DNA from: Agreia sp. Leaf283
GTDB taxonomy: Bacteria; Actinomycetota; Actinomycetes; Actinomycetales; Microbacteriaceae
Reading direction: 5' to 3'
NCBI RefSeq assembly: GCF_001422485.1
Contig: NZ_LMNF01000001.1
Coordinates: 689,900-753,899 of the forward strand
Length of the DNA: 64,000 nt
In this document: positions 17,069 through 25,969 of the stretch, piece by piece
Numbering within the stretch: the stretch's first letter is position 1
Layout of the letters: each line of letters starts with the position of its first letter
Made by a program: the position numbers and the translations under genes
The notes under the pieces: generated by a model
What the model was told of the DNA's origin: nothing
Databases searched by the model: none
What the model saw: only the letters and a program-made list of their open reading frames with translations

Positions 17069-18400
17069 ATGAGAATCACCCGCATCACGAAACGACGGGC
17101 AGCGCTCGCGCTGGCCCTCGGCGTCACCGCAACGCTCGCCTTCTCGGCGTGCAGCACCGGCGGCGACACCCCGACCGACGGCAAGACCACCGTGACCTTC
17201 TGGTCGTGGAACCCCGACGAGACGACGGCCGAGCCGTATATCAAGGCCTTCGAGGCAGAACACCCCGACATCACGATCGACCACCGCTTCATCCAGTTCG
17301 CCGACTACACGAGCGCCACCCAGCTGGCCCTGACCTCGGGCTCGGGGCCGGATGTCTTCGGCACGCAGGTGGGCGCGCTCACCGAGCAGTTCGCCCCGCT
17401 CTCAGCCGACCTCGCCCCGTACCTCGAAGAGACGGTTGGCGCGGACTGGTCGGACAAGCTCACGGCGACGGACCAGCTCGCGGTCGACGGCAAGCAGGTC
17501 GGCGTTCCGTGGATGATCACGGGTGGAGGCCTCGTCTGGGCGAACCAGACGCTCGTCGACTCGCTCGGACTGACCGTGCCCACCACCGCGGCCGAACTGA
17601 AGACGTTCTGCGCCGCTGTCGAGGCCGCAGGCAAGGACTGCATGGAGCAGGGAGCGAAAGACTCCTGGCAGAACATCGACGTCTACCAGTCGATCATCAA
17701 CCAGATCGCGCCCGGCGACTTCTACGACGCGGTCTCCGGCGACGCCTCGTTCGACACCCCCGAGTTCATCGAGGCGTTCGACGTGTGGAAGAGCATGTTC
17801 GATGACGGCATCTTCCAGGACGGTGCCCTCGGAGCCGCCGCCTACCCCGACGCCAACGACGCGTTCCACAAGGGCGGGGCGGCTCTGATCGCCTTCGGCA
17901 GCTGGCAGAATTCCGACACCACCAAGACACGACTCGGCCAGTACGTCGACACCTACGGCGACCCCGCGCTCGCCGACACCGAGTTCGTGCCCTACTTCTT
18001 CCCGCAGGTCGTCGACGGTGGAAAGACGGGAACGATGTTCGGCGGTCCCGATGTGGGCTTCGCCGTCGCCTCGAGCAGCAAGGTGAAAGACGCCGCGGCG
18101 ACCTTCGCCCTGTGGCTCAGCGCGAGCGACGCCGGCCAGGAGCTCATGGCGAAGAGCGTGCAACAGCCCGCCCTCGCCTCCGTGCCGCTCGACCTGAGCG
18201 ACGTGGTGACCGACACCCAGAAGTCCGCGCTCGAGGCACAGGGGCCGGCCCTCTCCGACATGATCGGTGCCCGACAGATCTCGAGCGCCGACGTGCAGAC
18301 CGCCCTCGGAGACTCCCTCTCGGCCGTCGCCTCGGGCCAGCAGAGTTCGGCGGATGCTGCGAAGGCCGTCGACGACGCGATCGCGGCCGCGTACAAGTAG
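17069..18400 (+). CDS. Sugar ABC transporter substrate-binding lipoprotein
   Basis: A 443-residue extracellular binding protein of the MalE/UgpB type. The lipoprotein signal has a positively charged start, a hydrophobic core and a lipobox FSAC with Cys at about residue 28. A Gly/Thr/Asp-rich linker follows, then a typical beginning TVTFWSWNPDETTAEPYIKAFEAEHPDI. GGAGGACG is upstream of the ATG. The two permeases follow after a strong hairpin, so it is the substrate receptor of that importer. An ATPase gene is missing from the operon, as usual in actinobacteria where a shared MsiK-type ATPase serves several importers. The substrate is probably an oligosaccharide. Confidence 0.93.
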   Translation: MRITRITKRRAALALALGVTATLAFSACSTGGDTPTDGKTTVTFWSWNPDETTAEPYIKAFEAEHPDITIDHRFIQFADYTSATQLALTSGSGPDVFGTQVGALTEQFAPLSADLAPYLEETVGADWSDKLTATDQLAVDGKQVGVPWMITGGGLVWANQTLVDSLGLTVPTTAAELKTFCAAVEAAGKDCMEQGAKDSWQNIDVYQSIINQIAPGDFYDAVSGDASFDTPEFIEAFDVWKSMFDDGIFQDGALGAAAYPDANDAFHKGGAALIAFGSWQNSDTTKTRLGQYVDTYGDPALADTEFVPYFFPQVVDGGKTGTMFGGPDVGFAVASSSKVKDAAATFALWLSASDAGQELMAKSVQQPALASVPLDLSDVVTDTQKSALEAQGPALSDMIGARQISSADVQTALGDSLSAVASGQQSSADAAKAVDDAIAAAYK

Positions 18401-18420
18401 CGCTCCGCCGACCCGAAAGC

Positions 18421-18462
18421 GGCGGTGTCGCGGGCCGGGCCCCCTCCCGGCCCGCGGCACCG
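18421..18462 (+). terminator. Strong hairpin between binding-protein and permease genes
   Basis: Arms 18421-18438 and 18445-18462 form 18 pairs with one G-U wobble around a 6-base loop, nearly all G-C. In ABC operons such a structure usually reduces read-through or protects the upstream mRNA, so that the binding protein is made in excess of the permeases. Confidence 0.65.
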
Positions 18463-18532
18463 CCGCGGTCCCTCGACCTCCCCCAACACTCCCCCCACCC
18501 CCACGGCACCACCCGACGAAGGCGACAAGTCA

Positions 18533-19507
18533 ATGACGATGAGCCCCACCCTCGACACCTCCGACCCGGAGGACGGAACCGGCACCCCCGGCGACTCGCG
18601 CGCGAGACGCGGCCACGGGCATCCACCCACCCGACGGCCGAAGCGCCGCGGCGGCCGCACCGCGTACCTCTACGTCCTGCCCGCCCTGATCCTGGTGGTG
18701 GGTGTGGTCTACCTCGGCATCGGCTACAACGGGTGGGTCTCCACCCTCGACTGGAACGGCATCGACCCCAACCCCGAGTCGGTGGGCTTCGACAACTACG
18801 CGAAGATCTTCAGCGACAGCATCTTCTGGGACTCGCTCTCGCACGTCGCCATCTTCGGCGTGATCGTGATCCTCGTGCAGATGGCGCTGGGGCTCACGAT
18901 GGCGCTCGTCTTCAGCGGCCCGATCTTCGGCAGCAACATCTACAAGATCATCGTCTTCGTGCCGGTCATCCTCTCTCCGGCGGCCGTGTCGATCGCTTTC
19001 CGCCAGCTGCTCAGCCCCGACGGTCAGGTCAACGAGGCGCTGCGGTTCATCGGCCTCGACGTTCTGACGAACGCCTGGATCGCCGACCCGAAGACGGCAC
19101 TCATCGCCCTCGCCGTGATCAACATCTGGCAGTGGACGGGATTCAGCTTCATCCTTTACCAGGCCTCGGTGAGCCAGATCGACCAGAACCTCTACGAGGC
19201 CGCCCAGATCGACGGCGCCGGAACCTGGCGGATCATCCGGTCGATCGTCATCCCCCAGCTGAAGGGAACGCATGCGACGCTCGCACTCACGGGCGTGATT
19301 GGCGCCCTGAAGACATTCGACATCGTGTTCCTCGTGACGGGCGGAGGCCCTGGCCGCAGCACGGAGTTTTTGACCACCTACATCTACAAGCAGGCCGTGC
19401 AGCAGTTCAACTCCGGCTACGCCGCGGCGCTCGCCATGGTTCTGCTGGTGCTCGCCCTCACTCTCACCGCATTCCAGATGCGGGCCTACCGTTTCGGAGA
19501 GGACTGA
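18533..19507 (+). CDS. Carbohydrate ABC transporter permease, MalF type
   Basis: A 324-residue inner-membrane permease. A hydrophilic Pro/Arg-rich N-terminus of about 40 residues is followed by the first membrane helix (TAYLYVLPALILVVGVVYLG). The EAA loop LYEAAQIDGAGTWRIIRSIVIPQLKGT lies in the C-terminal third. I chose the ATG at 18533 (MTMSPTL) because GAAGG lies upstream; an earlier in-frame GTG at 18425 lies inside the upstream hairpin. It pairs with the MalG-type permease starting 3 bases after its stop. Confidence 0.92.
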   Translation: MTMSPTLDTSDPEDGTGTPGDSRARRGHGHPPTRRPKRRGGRTAYLYVLPALILVVGVVYLGIGYNGWVSTLDWNGIDPNPESVGFDNYAKIFSDSIFWDSLSHVAIFGVIVILVQMALGLTMALVFSGPIFGSNIYKIIVFVPVILSPAAVSIAFRQLLSPDGQVNEALRFIGLDVLTNAWIADPKTALIALAVINIWQWTGFSFILYQASVSQIDQNLYEAAQIDGAGTWRIIRSIVIPQLKGTHATLALTGVIGALKTFDIVFLVTGGGPGRSTEFLTTYIYKQAVQQFNSGYAAALAMVLLVLALTLTAFQMRAYRFGED

Positions 19508-19509
19508 TC

Positions 19510-20301
19510 ATGTTCGGACGCGTATCCCTTCGACAGAGGCTCGTCTACCAGGTGGTGGCGACGGTTCTCGTCATCCCCTTCCTGTTCCCCCTCGTGGCCA
19601 TCGTCGCGATCTCGTTCTCGGGCCAGGGGCCACTGGCCAACTACACGGCCGTGATCACTCAGACGCCGTTCTTCACCTTCCTGCTGAACAGCGCGGTGAT
19701 CTCGGCGGGCACCATCGCGCTCATCTACGCGGTGACCATGCTGGCCGGCTTCGCCTTCGCGAAGCTCAAGTTCTCGGGCCGCAAGCTCCTCTTCAACGCG
19801 ATCCTCGTGGGTCTCGTGCTGCCGAGCATCGCCCTGATGGTGCCGATGTTCATCATCGTGCGCCAGCTCGGCCTGTTCAACAACTTCCTTGCGGTGATCC
19901 TGCCGCTGAGCGCGGTCACGGTTCCGCTCACCCTGCTCCTCGCCCGCAACTACCTCAACGGAATCCCCGACGAGGTGATCGAGGCGGCGAAGATCGACGG
20001 GGCCACGAGCTTCGGCACGCTGGTGCGCATCGTGATCCCCCTCTCGCGCCCGATCACCGCGGTGATCATCGTCTGGGCGTTCCTGCAGGCGTGGAACGAG
20101 TTCTTCCTGCCCCTGCTGTTCCTGCAGGATCAGAACCTGCAGGTGCTCACCCAGGTGCCCCAGTTCTTCACGAGCACCTACGGCTCCGACGTGCCCAAGA
20201 TCTTCGCCGCCCTCGTGCTGGTCTGCCTGCCCATCGTGATCACGTACCTGCTGCTGCAGAAGTTCTTCGAGAAGGGACTGACGGCGGGTGCCGTCAAGTG
20301 A
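19510..20301 (+). CDS. Carbohydrate ABC transporter permease, MalG type
   Basis: A 263-residue permease starting MFGRVSLRQRL, with hydrophobic helices and the EAA loop DEVIEAAKIDGATSFGTLVRIVIPLSRP. The C-terminal QKFFEKGLTAGAVK is the family signature. It forms the importer channel with the preceding MalF-type protein. Its stop overlaps the GTG start of the GH127-like gene by 4 bases, linking uptake with intracellular hydrolysis. Confidence 0.93.
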   Translation: MFGRVSLRQRLVYQVVATVLVIPFLFPLVAIVAISFSGQGPLANYTAVITQTPFFTFLLNSAVISAGTIALIYAVTMLAGFAFAKLKFSGRKLLFNAILVGLVLPSIALMVPMFIIVRQLGLFNNFLAVILPLSAVTVPLTLLLARNYLNGIPDEVIEAAKIDGATSFGTLVRIVIPLSRPITAVIIVWAFLQAWNEFFLPLLFLQDQNLQVLTQVPQFFTSTYGSDVPKIFAALVLVCLPIVITYLLLQKFFEKGLTAGAVK

Positions 20302-21995
20302 GCGACGGCGCCGAGGCGTTCGCTCGGGGCATCCTGCGCGAACGCCTGCGTCTCGCGACCGCTCAACTCGGCTCGAGCACGCCCTACAGCGATGACCTCG
20401 TGGTGCAGGATGTCGAACACCGGCCGGGCGCGCACCGCCTGTTCCAGGACTACCGCGGCGATCTGTCGGGCCGTTACCTCGGAGCCGTCGCCGTGGCCTA
20501 CCGCGAGCGCCTGCCCGTCGACCTCGACAAGGCGCACCGCATTCTCGACCGCGTGATCGCCGCCCAGAATCCCGACGGCTCGTTCGGCTCCCCCGCGCTG
20601 CCCGCCCTGGCCCGCGATCACGGCGCCGCCTGGGGGCACGGCCGACTGCTCGACGGCCTGCTCTCGAGCGCCTCGTGGGTGTCGGCCGAGAGGGCCGACC
20701 GTCTCGGTGACGCGATCGATCGTCTGGCGGGCCACGCCGTCGCATCCGCCGCCGGCTGGGTCGACTGGCTCTCGCGCGAACCGTCGCGCAAGTTCCTCCT
20801 CGACCCGCTGTCGCTGGTGCGTCCGCTCGCCCGGTTCGCCGCCCTGCGCGGCGATGACCGGGCGATGGATGCGGCCCGCCGGCTCGTCGAGGCGGCTCCC
20901 GCCATCGTCGATCGGCTGCACCTGCACGGGTACCTGCTCTTCTTGCGGGGTCGCCTCGAGGTCGCCGTCGCCCGCGACGACTGCTCGGAGGTCGATGCGG
21001 TGTGCAAGCAGGCCGACGAGGTCGCGGCCCGGTTCCTGCTGCCGAGCGGCTCGGCCCTCGAGAGCCTCTCGACGCCCTGGGACATCAACACCGAGGGCTG
21101 CGGCACCGCTGACTGGGTGATGCTCTGCCTCGAACTCGCCGAGGCGACCGGCCTCGATCGATTTCGCGAGCGCGCCTGGCTGGCCGGCCTCAACGGTCTC
21201 GCCCACGCGCAGCAGGCATCCGGTCATTTCGGCTGCGAGACGCTCGTCGGCGACGGCCCACTGCTCGCCCTCGACTACGCGCCCGAGGCATGGTGGTGCT
21301 GCACTTTCCACGGCATCGAGGCGCTCGGCGCGCTGAGCCGGTCGCTGGCGCGAGTGGATGCGTCGGGCGGGTTGGTCGTGAACCAGCCGCTCGACGCCGT
21401 GGTCGAGTCCGCCGATGGCGACGTGCTGCTCGAGGTCGCCGGCGGCTACCCGTTCGGCGATCGCGTCGAGCTGCGAGCGGGCGCCGCCCTGCCGCAGGGC
21501 AGCGGTCTGCGGCTGCGGATCCCCGAGAGCGTGACGGTGTCGTTCTCGACGGGGCGCCTGGAGGCAGGCTGGCTGATCCTCGACGCGCTCGATCCGAATT
21601 CCGTCGTCGTCGTCGAGGTGTCGCCCGCCCTGTGGTTCGATGTGGCGGGAACCGCCTCGACGCCGCCGTTCGGCAACACGACGTCGGGCGCACCGGAGCT
21701 CGGCGAGACCCGGGTCACCCTCTTTCTCGGGCAGCTCGCCTACGCCGCGAACGCGCACGAGAATGACGCGGAAGACCTCGTGCGCGCCCGCACCCTCGTG
21801 CTCGACCCGTCGCATCCGGTGCTGCAGCGTGGCGACGCGACGGGCGAGTACGCGGTGCGAGTGGCCGGTCGCAACGAGTTCGGCACCACCGTTCGGCTGG
21901 CGCCGCTGGTCACGAGCGAGCTCGCGAGGAACTCGCGGATGACGCGCCTCGGCTTCGCCGGCATCGTCGCCGAGCACAGCGGGGCGCACGCATGA
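20298..21995 (+). CDS. GH127-like (DUF1680-type) glycoside hydrolase
   Basis: A 565-residue protein with an (alpha/alpha)6-barrel pattern in the N-terminal 380 residues and beta-sandwich sequence afterwards. In GH127 beta-L-arabinofuranosidases a Glu and three Cys bind zinc and one Cys is the nucleophile. Here NTEGCGTADW supplies Glu-x-Cys near residues 265-270 and WWCCTFHG supplies the Cys-Cys pair near residue 334, so the metal site looks intact. The surrounding residues are divergent, so the substrate may differ. The GTG start overlaps the permease stop. No signal peptide is seen, consistent with action on imported sugars. Family assignment is by motif only. Confidence 0.75.
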   Translation: MSDGAEAFARGILRERLRLATAQLGSSTPYSDDLVVQDVEHRPGAHRLFQDYRGDLSGRYLGAVAVAYRERLPVDLDKAHRILDRVIAAQNPDGSFGSPALPALARDHGAAWGHGRLLDGLLSSASWVSAERADRLGDAIDRLAGHAVASAAGWVDWLSREPSRKFLLDPLSLVRPLARFAALRGDDRAMDAARRLVEAAPAIVDRLHLHGYLLFLRGRLEVAVARDDCSEVDAVCKQADEVAARFLLPSGSALESLSTPWDINTEGCGTADWVMLCLELAEATGLDRFRERAWLAGLNGLAHAQQASGHFGCETLVGDGPLLALDYAPEAWWCCTFHGIEALGALSRSLARVDASGGLVVNQPLDAVVESADGDVLLEVAGGYPFGDRVELRAGAALPQGSGLRLRIPESVTVSFSTGRLEAGWLILDALDPNSVVVVEVSPALWFDVAGTASTPPFGNTTSGAPELGETRVTLFLGQLAYAANAHENDAEDLVRARTLVLDPSHPVLQRGDATGEYAVRVAGRNEFGTTVRLAPLVTSELARNSRMTRLGFAGIVAEHSGAHA

Positions 21996-23155
21996 GCGCG
22001 CCGCGCGAACGGTCCGGCGACGCTCGACGGCCGACGGTGCTGGCGTACTACTTTCCGAGCTGGCACGACGACCCGCGCAACGCCGCCTGGTTCGGCGAGG
22101 GCTTCACCGAGTGGAGCCTGCTGCGCGACGCTCGCCCGCGCTTCGCCGGCCACAGGCAGCCGCGGGTGCCCGCACTCGGCGAATGGAACGAGGCCGACCC
22201 CGAGGTGGGAGCGCGGCAGATAGAGCTGGCGACCGAGAACGGCATCGACGGCTTTCTGATCGACTACTACTGGTACGACGACGGCGGCTACCTCGAGGGC
22301 GCCCTGCGCGACGGCCTGCTGCGGGCTCCCAACGTGGGCGATATGACCTTCGCCCTGATGTGGGCCAACCACGAGCTCGTCGACATCTTTCCGGCGGCAT
22401 CGCCAGACGCGCCTCCCCCTCGACTCGCCACGGGCGCCATCGACCGAGCGGCCTTCGAGCGCTTCGGCAGGCACATCATCGCCGAGTACTTCACCCATCC
22501 GTCGTACCTGCGCGTCGACGGCAGGCCGTGGCTCTCCGTCTATGAGATCGGTTCTCTCATCGCGGGGCTCGGCGGCGTGGCCGAGACCGTCGACGCGCTC
22601 GACTGGCTCCGCGCCGAGGCGGTCTCGAGCGGCCTGCCCGGCATCCACCTCGACGCGGTGATCTGGGGATTCGGCGTGCTGCCGACCGCGGTCGTGCTCG
22701 ACGACCCCCTGTCACTGGTGACGAGACTCGCGTTCGACTCGGCCACGTCGTATGTGTGGATGCACCACGTCGACGTCGACGCGCACGATTTTCCCGCGGG
22801 CGACGCCGACCGGCTGCGACGGGAGGCGTTCGCCGACTACGAGCGCACCGCCGCCGCGTTGCCCGTGCCCTTTCACCCCAACGTCACGGTCGGCTGGGAC
22901 TCGAGCCCGCGCACCGCCCAGCAGCTGCCCTACGAGCGCGGCTCCTACCCCTTTCTCACGACCTGGGATGCGTCCCCTGCGCAGTTCGAGGGCGGCCTGG
23001 TCGAGGCGAAGTCGTTCGCCGACCGACACGGCGGCCCGCATCCGATCGTCACCATCAACGCGTGGAACGAGTGGACAGAAGGGTCGTATCTGCTGCCCGA
23101 CACCACCCACGGCATGGCCTACCTCGACGCGGTTCGACGGGTGTTCGGGCGCTGA
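21992..23155 (+). CDS. GH99-like/WbsX family protein
   Basis: A 387-residue protein of the WbsX/GH99-like group. Typical stretches are VLAYYFPSWHDDPRNAAWFGEGFTEWSLLRDARPRFAGHRQPRVP at the N-terminus, IDGFLIDYYWYDDG, and INAWNEWTEGSYLLPD at the C-terminus with the conserved Asn-Glu-Trp-x-Glu. Such proteins are thought to be endo-acting glycosidases on mannose- or rhamnose-containing glycans. It starts with an ATGA overlap of the GH127-like stop and ends the operon, 3 bases from the convergent LacI gene. No secretion signal is visible. Confidence 0.85.
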   Translation: MSAPRERSGDARRPTVLAYYFPSWHDDPRNAAWFGEGFTEWSLLRDARPRFAGHRQPRVPALGEWNEADPEVGARQIELATENGIDGFLIDYYWYDDGGYLEGALRDGLLRAPNVGDMTFALMWANHELVDIFPAASPDAPPPRLATGAIDRAAFERFGRHIIAEYFTHPSYLRVDGRPWLSVYEIGSLIAGLGGVAETVDALDWLRAEAVSSGLPGIHLDAVIWGFGVLPTAVVLDDPLSLVTRLAFDSATSYVWMHHVDVDAHDFPAGDADRLRREAFADYERTAAALPVPFHPNVTVGWDSSPRTAQQLPYERGSYPFLTTWDASPAQFEGGLVEAKSFADRHGGPHPIVTINAWNEWTEGSYLLPDTTHGMAYLDAVRRVFGR

Positions 23156-23158
23156 CGC

Positions 23159-24175
23159 TCAGGCCGGCACCCGCGTGCTCTCGCGCGCCATGAGCTCGGG
23201 CTCGAACACCACGTGCTGGAATTCGGAGCCCGCCGTGCCGTCTATCTCCGCGGTCAGCAGCTCGGCGGCGGCCTTGCCCATTCCCCAGGTCGGCTGGCGC
23301 ACCGACGAGAGGGGAACCGCCGCCGATGCGGCGAAGTAGATGTCGTCGTAGCCGATGATCGCGATGTCGTCGGGCACGCGCACGCCCGCCCGGGTGAGCG
23401 CCTGAAGCACCCCGAGGGCGAGCAGGTCGTTGGCCGCGAAGATCGAGTCGGGCCGCTCGGAGGGCTCGAGAGCGAGCAGTTCCTCTGCCGCATCCCGGCC
23501 CGCGTCGGCCGACATGTAGGGGCGCTCGATCACGCGCAGGGGCGCGATTCCGGCCTCGGAGAGAACGGACTGGGCTCCGTGCAGGCGTTCGCTCACCTGC
23601 ACGACGGCGCTCGAGCCCCCGATGAACGTGGGCCTCACCCGCCCGATGTCGACGAGGTGCTGCAGGGCTATCTGTCCTCCCCTGCGGTCGTCGACCGACA
23701 CCGAGCTGAAGTCTCCGATGCCGCCGAACCGGTCGACGAGCACCACGGGCGTTCCACGGCGGCGCAGGCGCTCGAGCCGGTCGGTGGTGCGGCTCACCGG
23801 GGTGACGAGCAGGCCGGCGACCCTCTGCTCCTCGAAAAGATGCAGGTACGACTCCTCGCGGGCGGCGTCTTCGGCGCTGTTGCCCAGAATGAGCGAACGC
23901 GACGAGAGAGCGAGGGTGTCTTCGACCCCGCGGGCGAGGTCGGTGAAGAACGGGTTGCCCACGTCGAGCACCATCATTCCGACCATGCGGCTCTGCCCCA
24001 CTCGCAGCTGTCGGGCGGCGTCGTTGCGCACGAAGCCCAGCGTCTCGATCGCCTCGAGAACACGCTTCTCCGTGCCGGGGGCGACCTTCTTGGTGCCGTT
24101 GAGCACATTCGACACCGTGCCCACCGACACCCGGGCCAGGGCGGCCACATCACGCACATTGGCGGCGACCATCAT
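23159..24175 (-). CDS. LacI-family regulator, probable rhamnose regulon repressor
   Basis: A 338-residue LacI protein. The HTH VRDVAALARVSVGTVSNVLNGTKKV begins near residue 7, and the ligand domain has NPFFTDLARGVEDTL and IAIIGYDDIYFAASAAVPLSSVRQPTWG. GGAGG precedes two adjacent ATGs (24175 and 24172). It is divergent from the rhamnose ABC operon at 24410. Matching 12-base operators (TGNATCGATTCA) stand in this divergent region and before rhaI, so it probably senses rhamnose or a derivative and controls both. Target assignment is by position and shared motif. Confidence 0.9.
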   Translation of the reverse strand: MMVAANVRDVAALARVSVGTVSNVLNGTKKVAPGTEKRVLEAIETLGFVRNDAARQLRVGQSRMVGMMVLDVGNPFFTDLARGVEDTLALSSRSLILGNSAEDAAREESYLHLFEEQRVAGLLVTPVSRTTDRLERLRRRGTPVVLVDRFGGIGDFSSVSVDDRRGGQIALQHLVDIGRVRPTFIGGSSAVVQVSERLHGAQSVLSEAGIAPLRVIERPYMSADAGRDAAEELLALEPSERPDSIFAANDLLALGVLQALTRAGVRVPDDIAIIGYDDIYFAASAAVPLSSVRQPTWGMGKAAAELLTAEIDGTAGSEFQHVVFEPELMARESTRVPA

Positions 24176-24246
24176 TCATCCTCCGGAAGGCGGTTCTTCG
24201 ACACCGCGCAGGGAGCACGGCGACCAGCGGACACGAGGATGATCGG

Positions 24247-24268
24247 GATACAACCTTGTATCGATTCA
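24247..24268. promoter_or_regulatory. Overlapping palindromes in the LacI-rha divergent region
   Basis: GATACAACCTTGTATC (24247-24262) has perfect 7-base arms. TGTATCGATTCA (24257-24268) overlaps it and matches the rhaI operator TGAATCGATTCA at 11 of 12 bases. They lie 72 to 93 bases upstream of the LacI start, suggesting autoregulation and possibly a second factor. Confidence 0.6.
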
Positions 24269-24367
24269 CCCCACCATACAGAGCGGATGCCTCGGCGCAA
24301 GGTTGCGAACTGGTAACGGCCTTGACGCTGCCGCTCCTGTCGCCGTAGGGTTCCAACAGATTCGAGT

Positions 24368-24379
24368 TATATCGATTCA
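24368..24379. promoter_or_regulatory. rha-type operator before the ABC operon
   Basis: TATATCGATTCA matches the perfect operator near rhaI at 10 of 12 bases. It lies 31 bases before the ATG of the ABC ATPase gene, a position suitable for repression. Confidence 0.5.
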
Positions 24380-24409
24380 ATCGTCCTCAACGTGGAGGTG
24401 CGCCAGCCC

Positions 24410-25969
24410 ATGGCGAATGAAGTCCAGCCCGGCATCGAGCCGCCCCCGCCATCGGGCACCCCCGCATCCGGCACGCCTGCGCTCTCGCTCACCGGCGCAT
24501 CCAAGACCTTCGGGCCCGTCGTCGCCCTGGCCGACGGAACCATCGACCTGCGAGCCGGCGAGATCCACGCCCTCGTCGGCGAGAACGGCGCCGGCAAGTC
24601 GACGCTCGTCAAGATCCTCGCCGGCGTGCACGCCCCCGACGGAGGCGACTTCGAGGTGGGCGGCGTCGGCGTCTCGTTCAAGACGCCGGCAGACAGCAAG
24701 GCCGCCGGCGTCTCGGTCATCTACCAGGAGCCCACCCTCTTCCCCGACCTCACCGTCGCCGAGAACATCTTCATCGGCCGCCAGCCGCGAAACCGGGCCG
24801 GCCTCATCAACCGCGGCGAGATGCGCCGGATGGCCCGCGACCTCTTCACCACCCTCGGTGTGCCGATCGATCCCGACCGCATCGCGGAGGGCCTCTCGAT
24901 CGCCGATCAGCAGATCATCGAGATCGCCAAGGCCATCTCGCTCGACGCGAAGGTGCTCGTGATGGACGAGCCCACCGCCGCCCTCTCGGGCGTCGAGGTC
25001 GACCGTCTCTTCGGGGTCGCACGGGGCCTCCGCGACAAGGGCGCCGGCATCCTGTTCATCTCGCACCGCTTCGAAGAGGTCTTCGCGCTCTGCGACCGCA
25101 TCACGGTGATGCGCGACGGCCGCTATATCGGCGTGCACAACACCGCCGACGTCACCGTTCCGCAGATCGTGAAGGAGATGGTCGGGCGCGAGCTCGGCGC
25201 CCTCTTCCCCAAAGTGGATGCCCCGGTCGGCGAGACGGTGCTGTCGGTCGAGGGTCTCACCCGGCTGGGCACGTTCCGTGACATCTCGTTCGAGGTGAAG
25301 GCGGGCGAGATCGTGGCGCTCGCCGGTCTCGTGGGAGCCGGGCGCACCGAGGTGGTGCGCGCCGTCTTCGGCATCGATCGCTACGACTCGGGCTCGGTGA
25401 CGTTACACGGCAAGGCGCTCGCCCCGCACAATCCACAGGCCGCGATCACCGCCGGTATCGGCTTCGTGCCCGAGGACCGCCGCAAGCAGGGCCTGGTCAT
25501 GGACCTCTCGGTCGCGAAGAACGCCACGCTCACGCTGCGCAAGGCGCTCGCCCGCTTCGGCCTCATCTCGGGCAACCGCGAGCGCCGCACCGCCGAGGAC
25601 TGGTCGAGCCGGCTTCAGGTCAAGACCGGGTCGCAGGACTACGCGGTGTCGACCCTGTCGGGCGGCAACCAGCAGAAGGTGGTGCTGGCCAAGTGGCTCG
25701 CCACCGAGCCCACGCTGCTGATCGTCGACGAGCCCACCCGCGGCATCGACGTGGGAACCAAGAGCGAGGTGCACCGCCTTCTCTCCGACCTCGCCGGGCG
25801 CGGCATCGCCATCATCATGGTCTCGTCCGAGCTGCCGGAGGTGCTCGGCATGGCCGACCGCATCCTGGTCATGCACGAGGGCCGCATCACGGCCGAGCTG
25901 CCTCGCGCCGAGGCCACCGCCGAGCGCGTGATGAGCGCCGCCACCTCGAGCCTGGAAGGCGCCCTGTGA
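24410..25969 (+). CDS. rhaT: Rhamnose-type sugar ABC transporter ATP-binding protein
   Basis: A 519-residue double ATPase of the RbsA/RhaT type. The first domain has Walker A GENGAGKST at residues 58-66 and the DEPTAALS Walker B. The second has the degenerate P-loop GLVGAGRTE and the signature LSGGNQQKVVLAKWLA followed by DEPTRGIDVG. The ATG at 24410 lies 11 bases after GGAGGTG; an upstream GTG at 24392 is possible. It drives import through the two permeases that follow. Rhamnose is inferred from rhaM and rhaI in the same operon; the symbol follows the Rhizobium rha transporter naming. Confidence 0.9.
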   Translation: MANEVQPGIEPPPPSGTPASGTPALSLTGASKTFGPVVALADGTIDLRAGEIHALVGENGAGKSTLVKILAGVHAPDGGDFEVGGVGVSFKTPADSKAAGVSVIYQEPTLFPDLTVAENIFIGRQPRNRAGLINRGEMRRMARDLFTTLGVPIDPDRIAEGLSIADQQIIEIAKAISLDAKVLVMDEPTAALSGVEVDRLFGVARGLRDKGAGILFISHRFEEVFALCDRITVMRDGRYIGVHNTADVTVPQIVKEMVGRELGALFPKVDAPVGETVLSVEGLTRLGTFRDISFEVKAGEIVALAGLVGAGRTEVVRAVFGIDRYDSGSVTLHGKALAPHNPQAAITAGIGFVPEDRRKQGLVMDLSVAKNATLTLRKALARFGLISGNRERRTAEDWSSRLQVKTGSQDYAVSTLSGGNQQKVVLAKWLATEPTLLIVDEPTRGIDVGTKSEVHRLLSDLAGRGIAIIMVSSELPEVLGMADRILVMHEGRITAELPRAEATAERVMSAATSSLEGAL

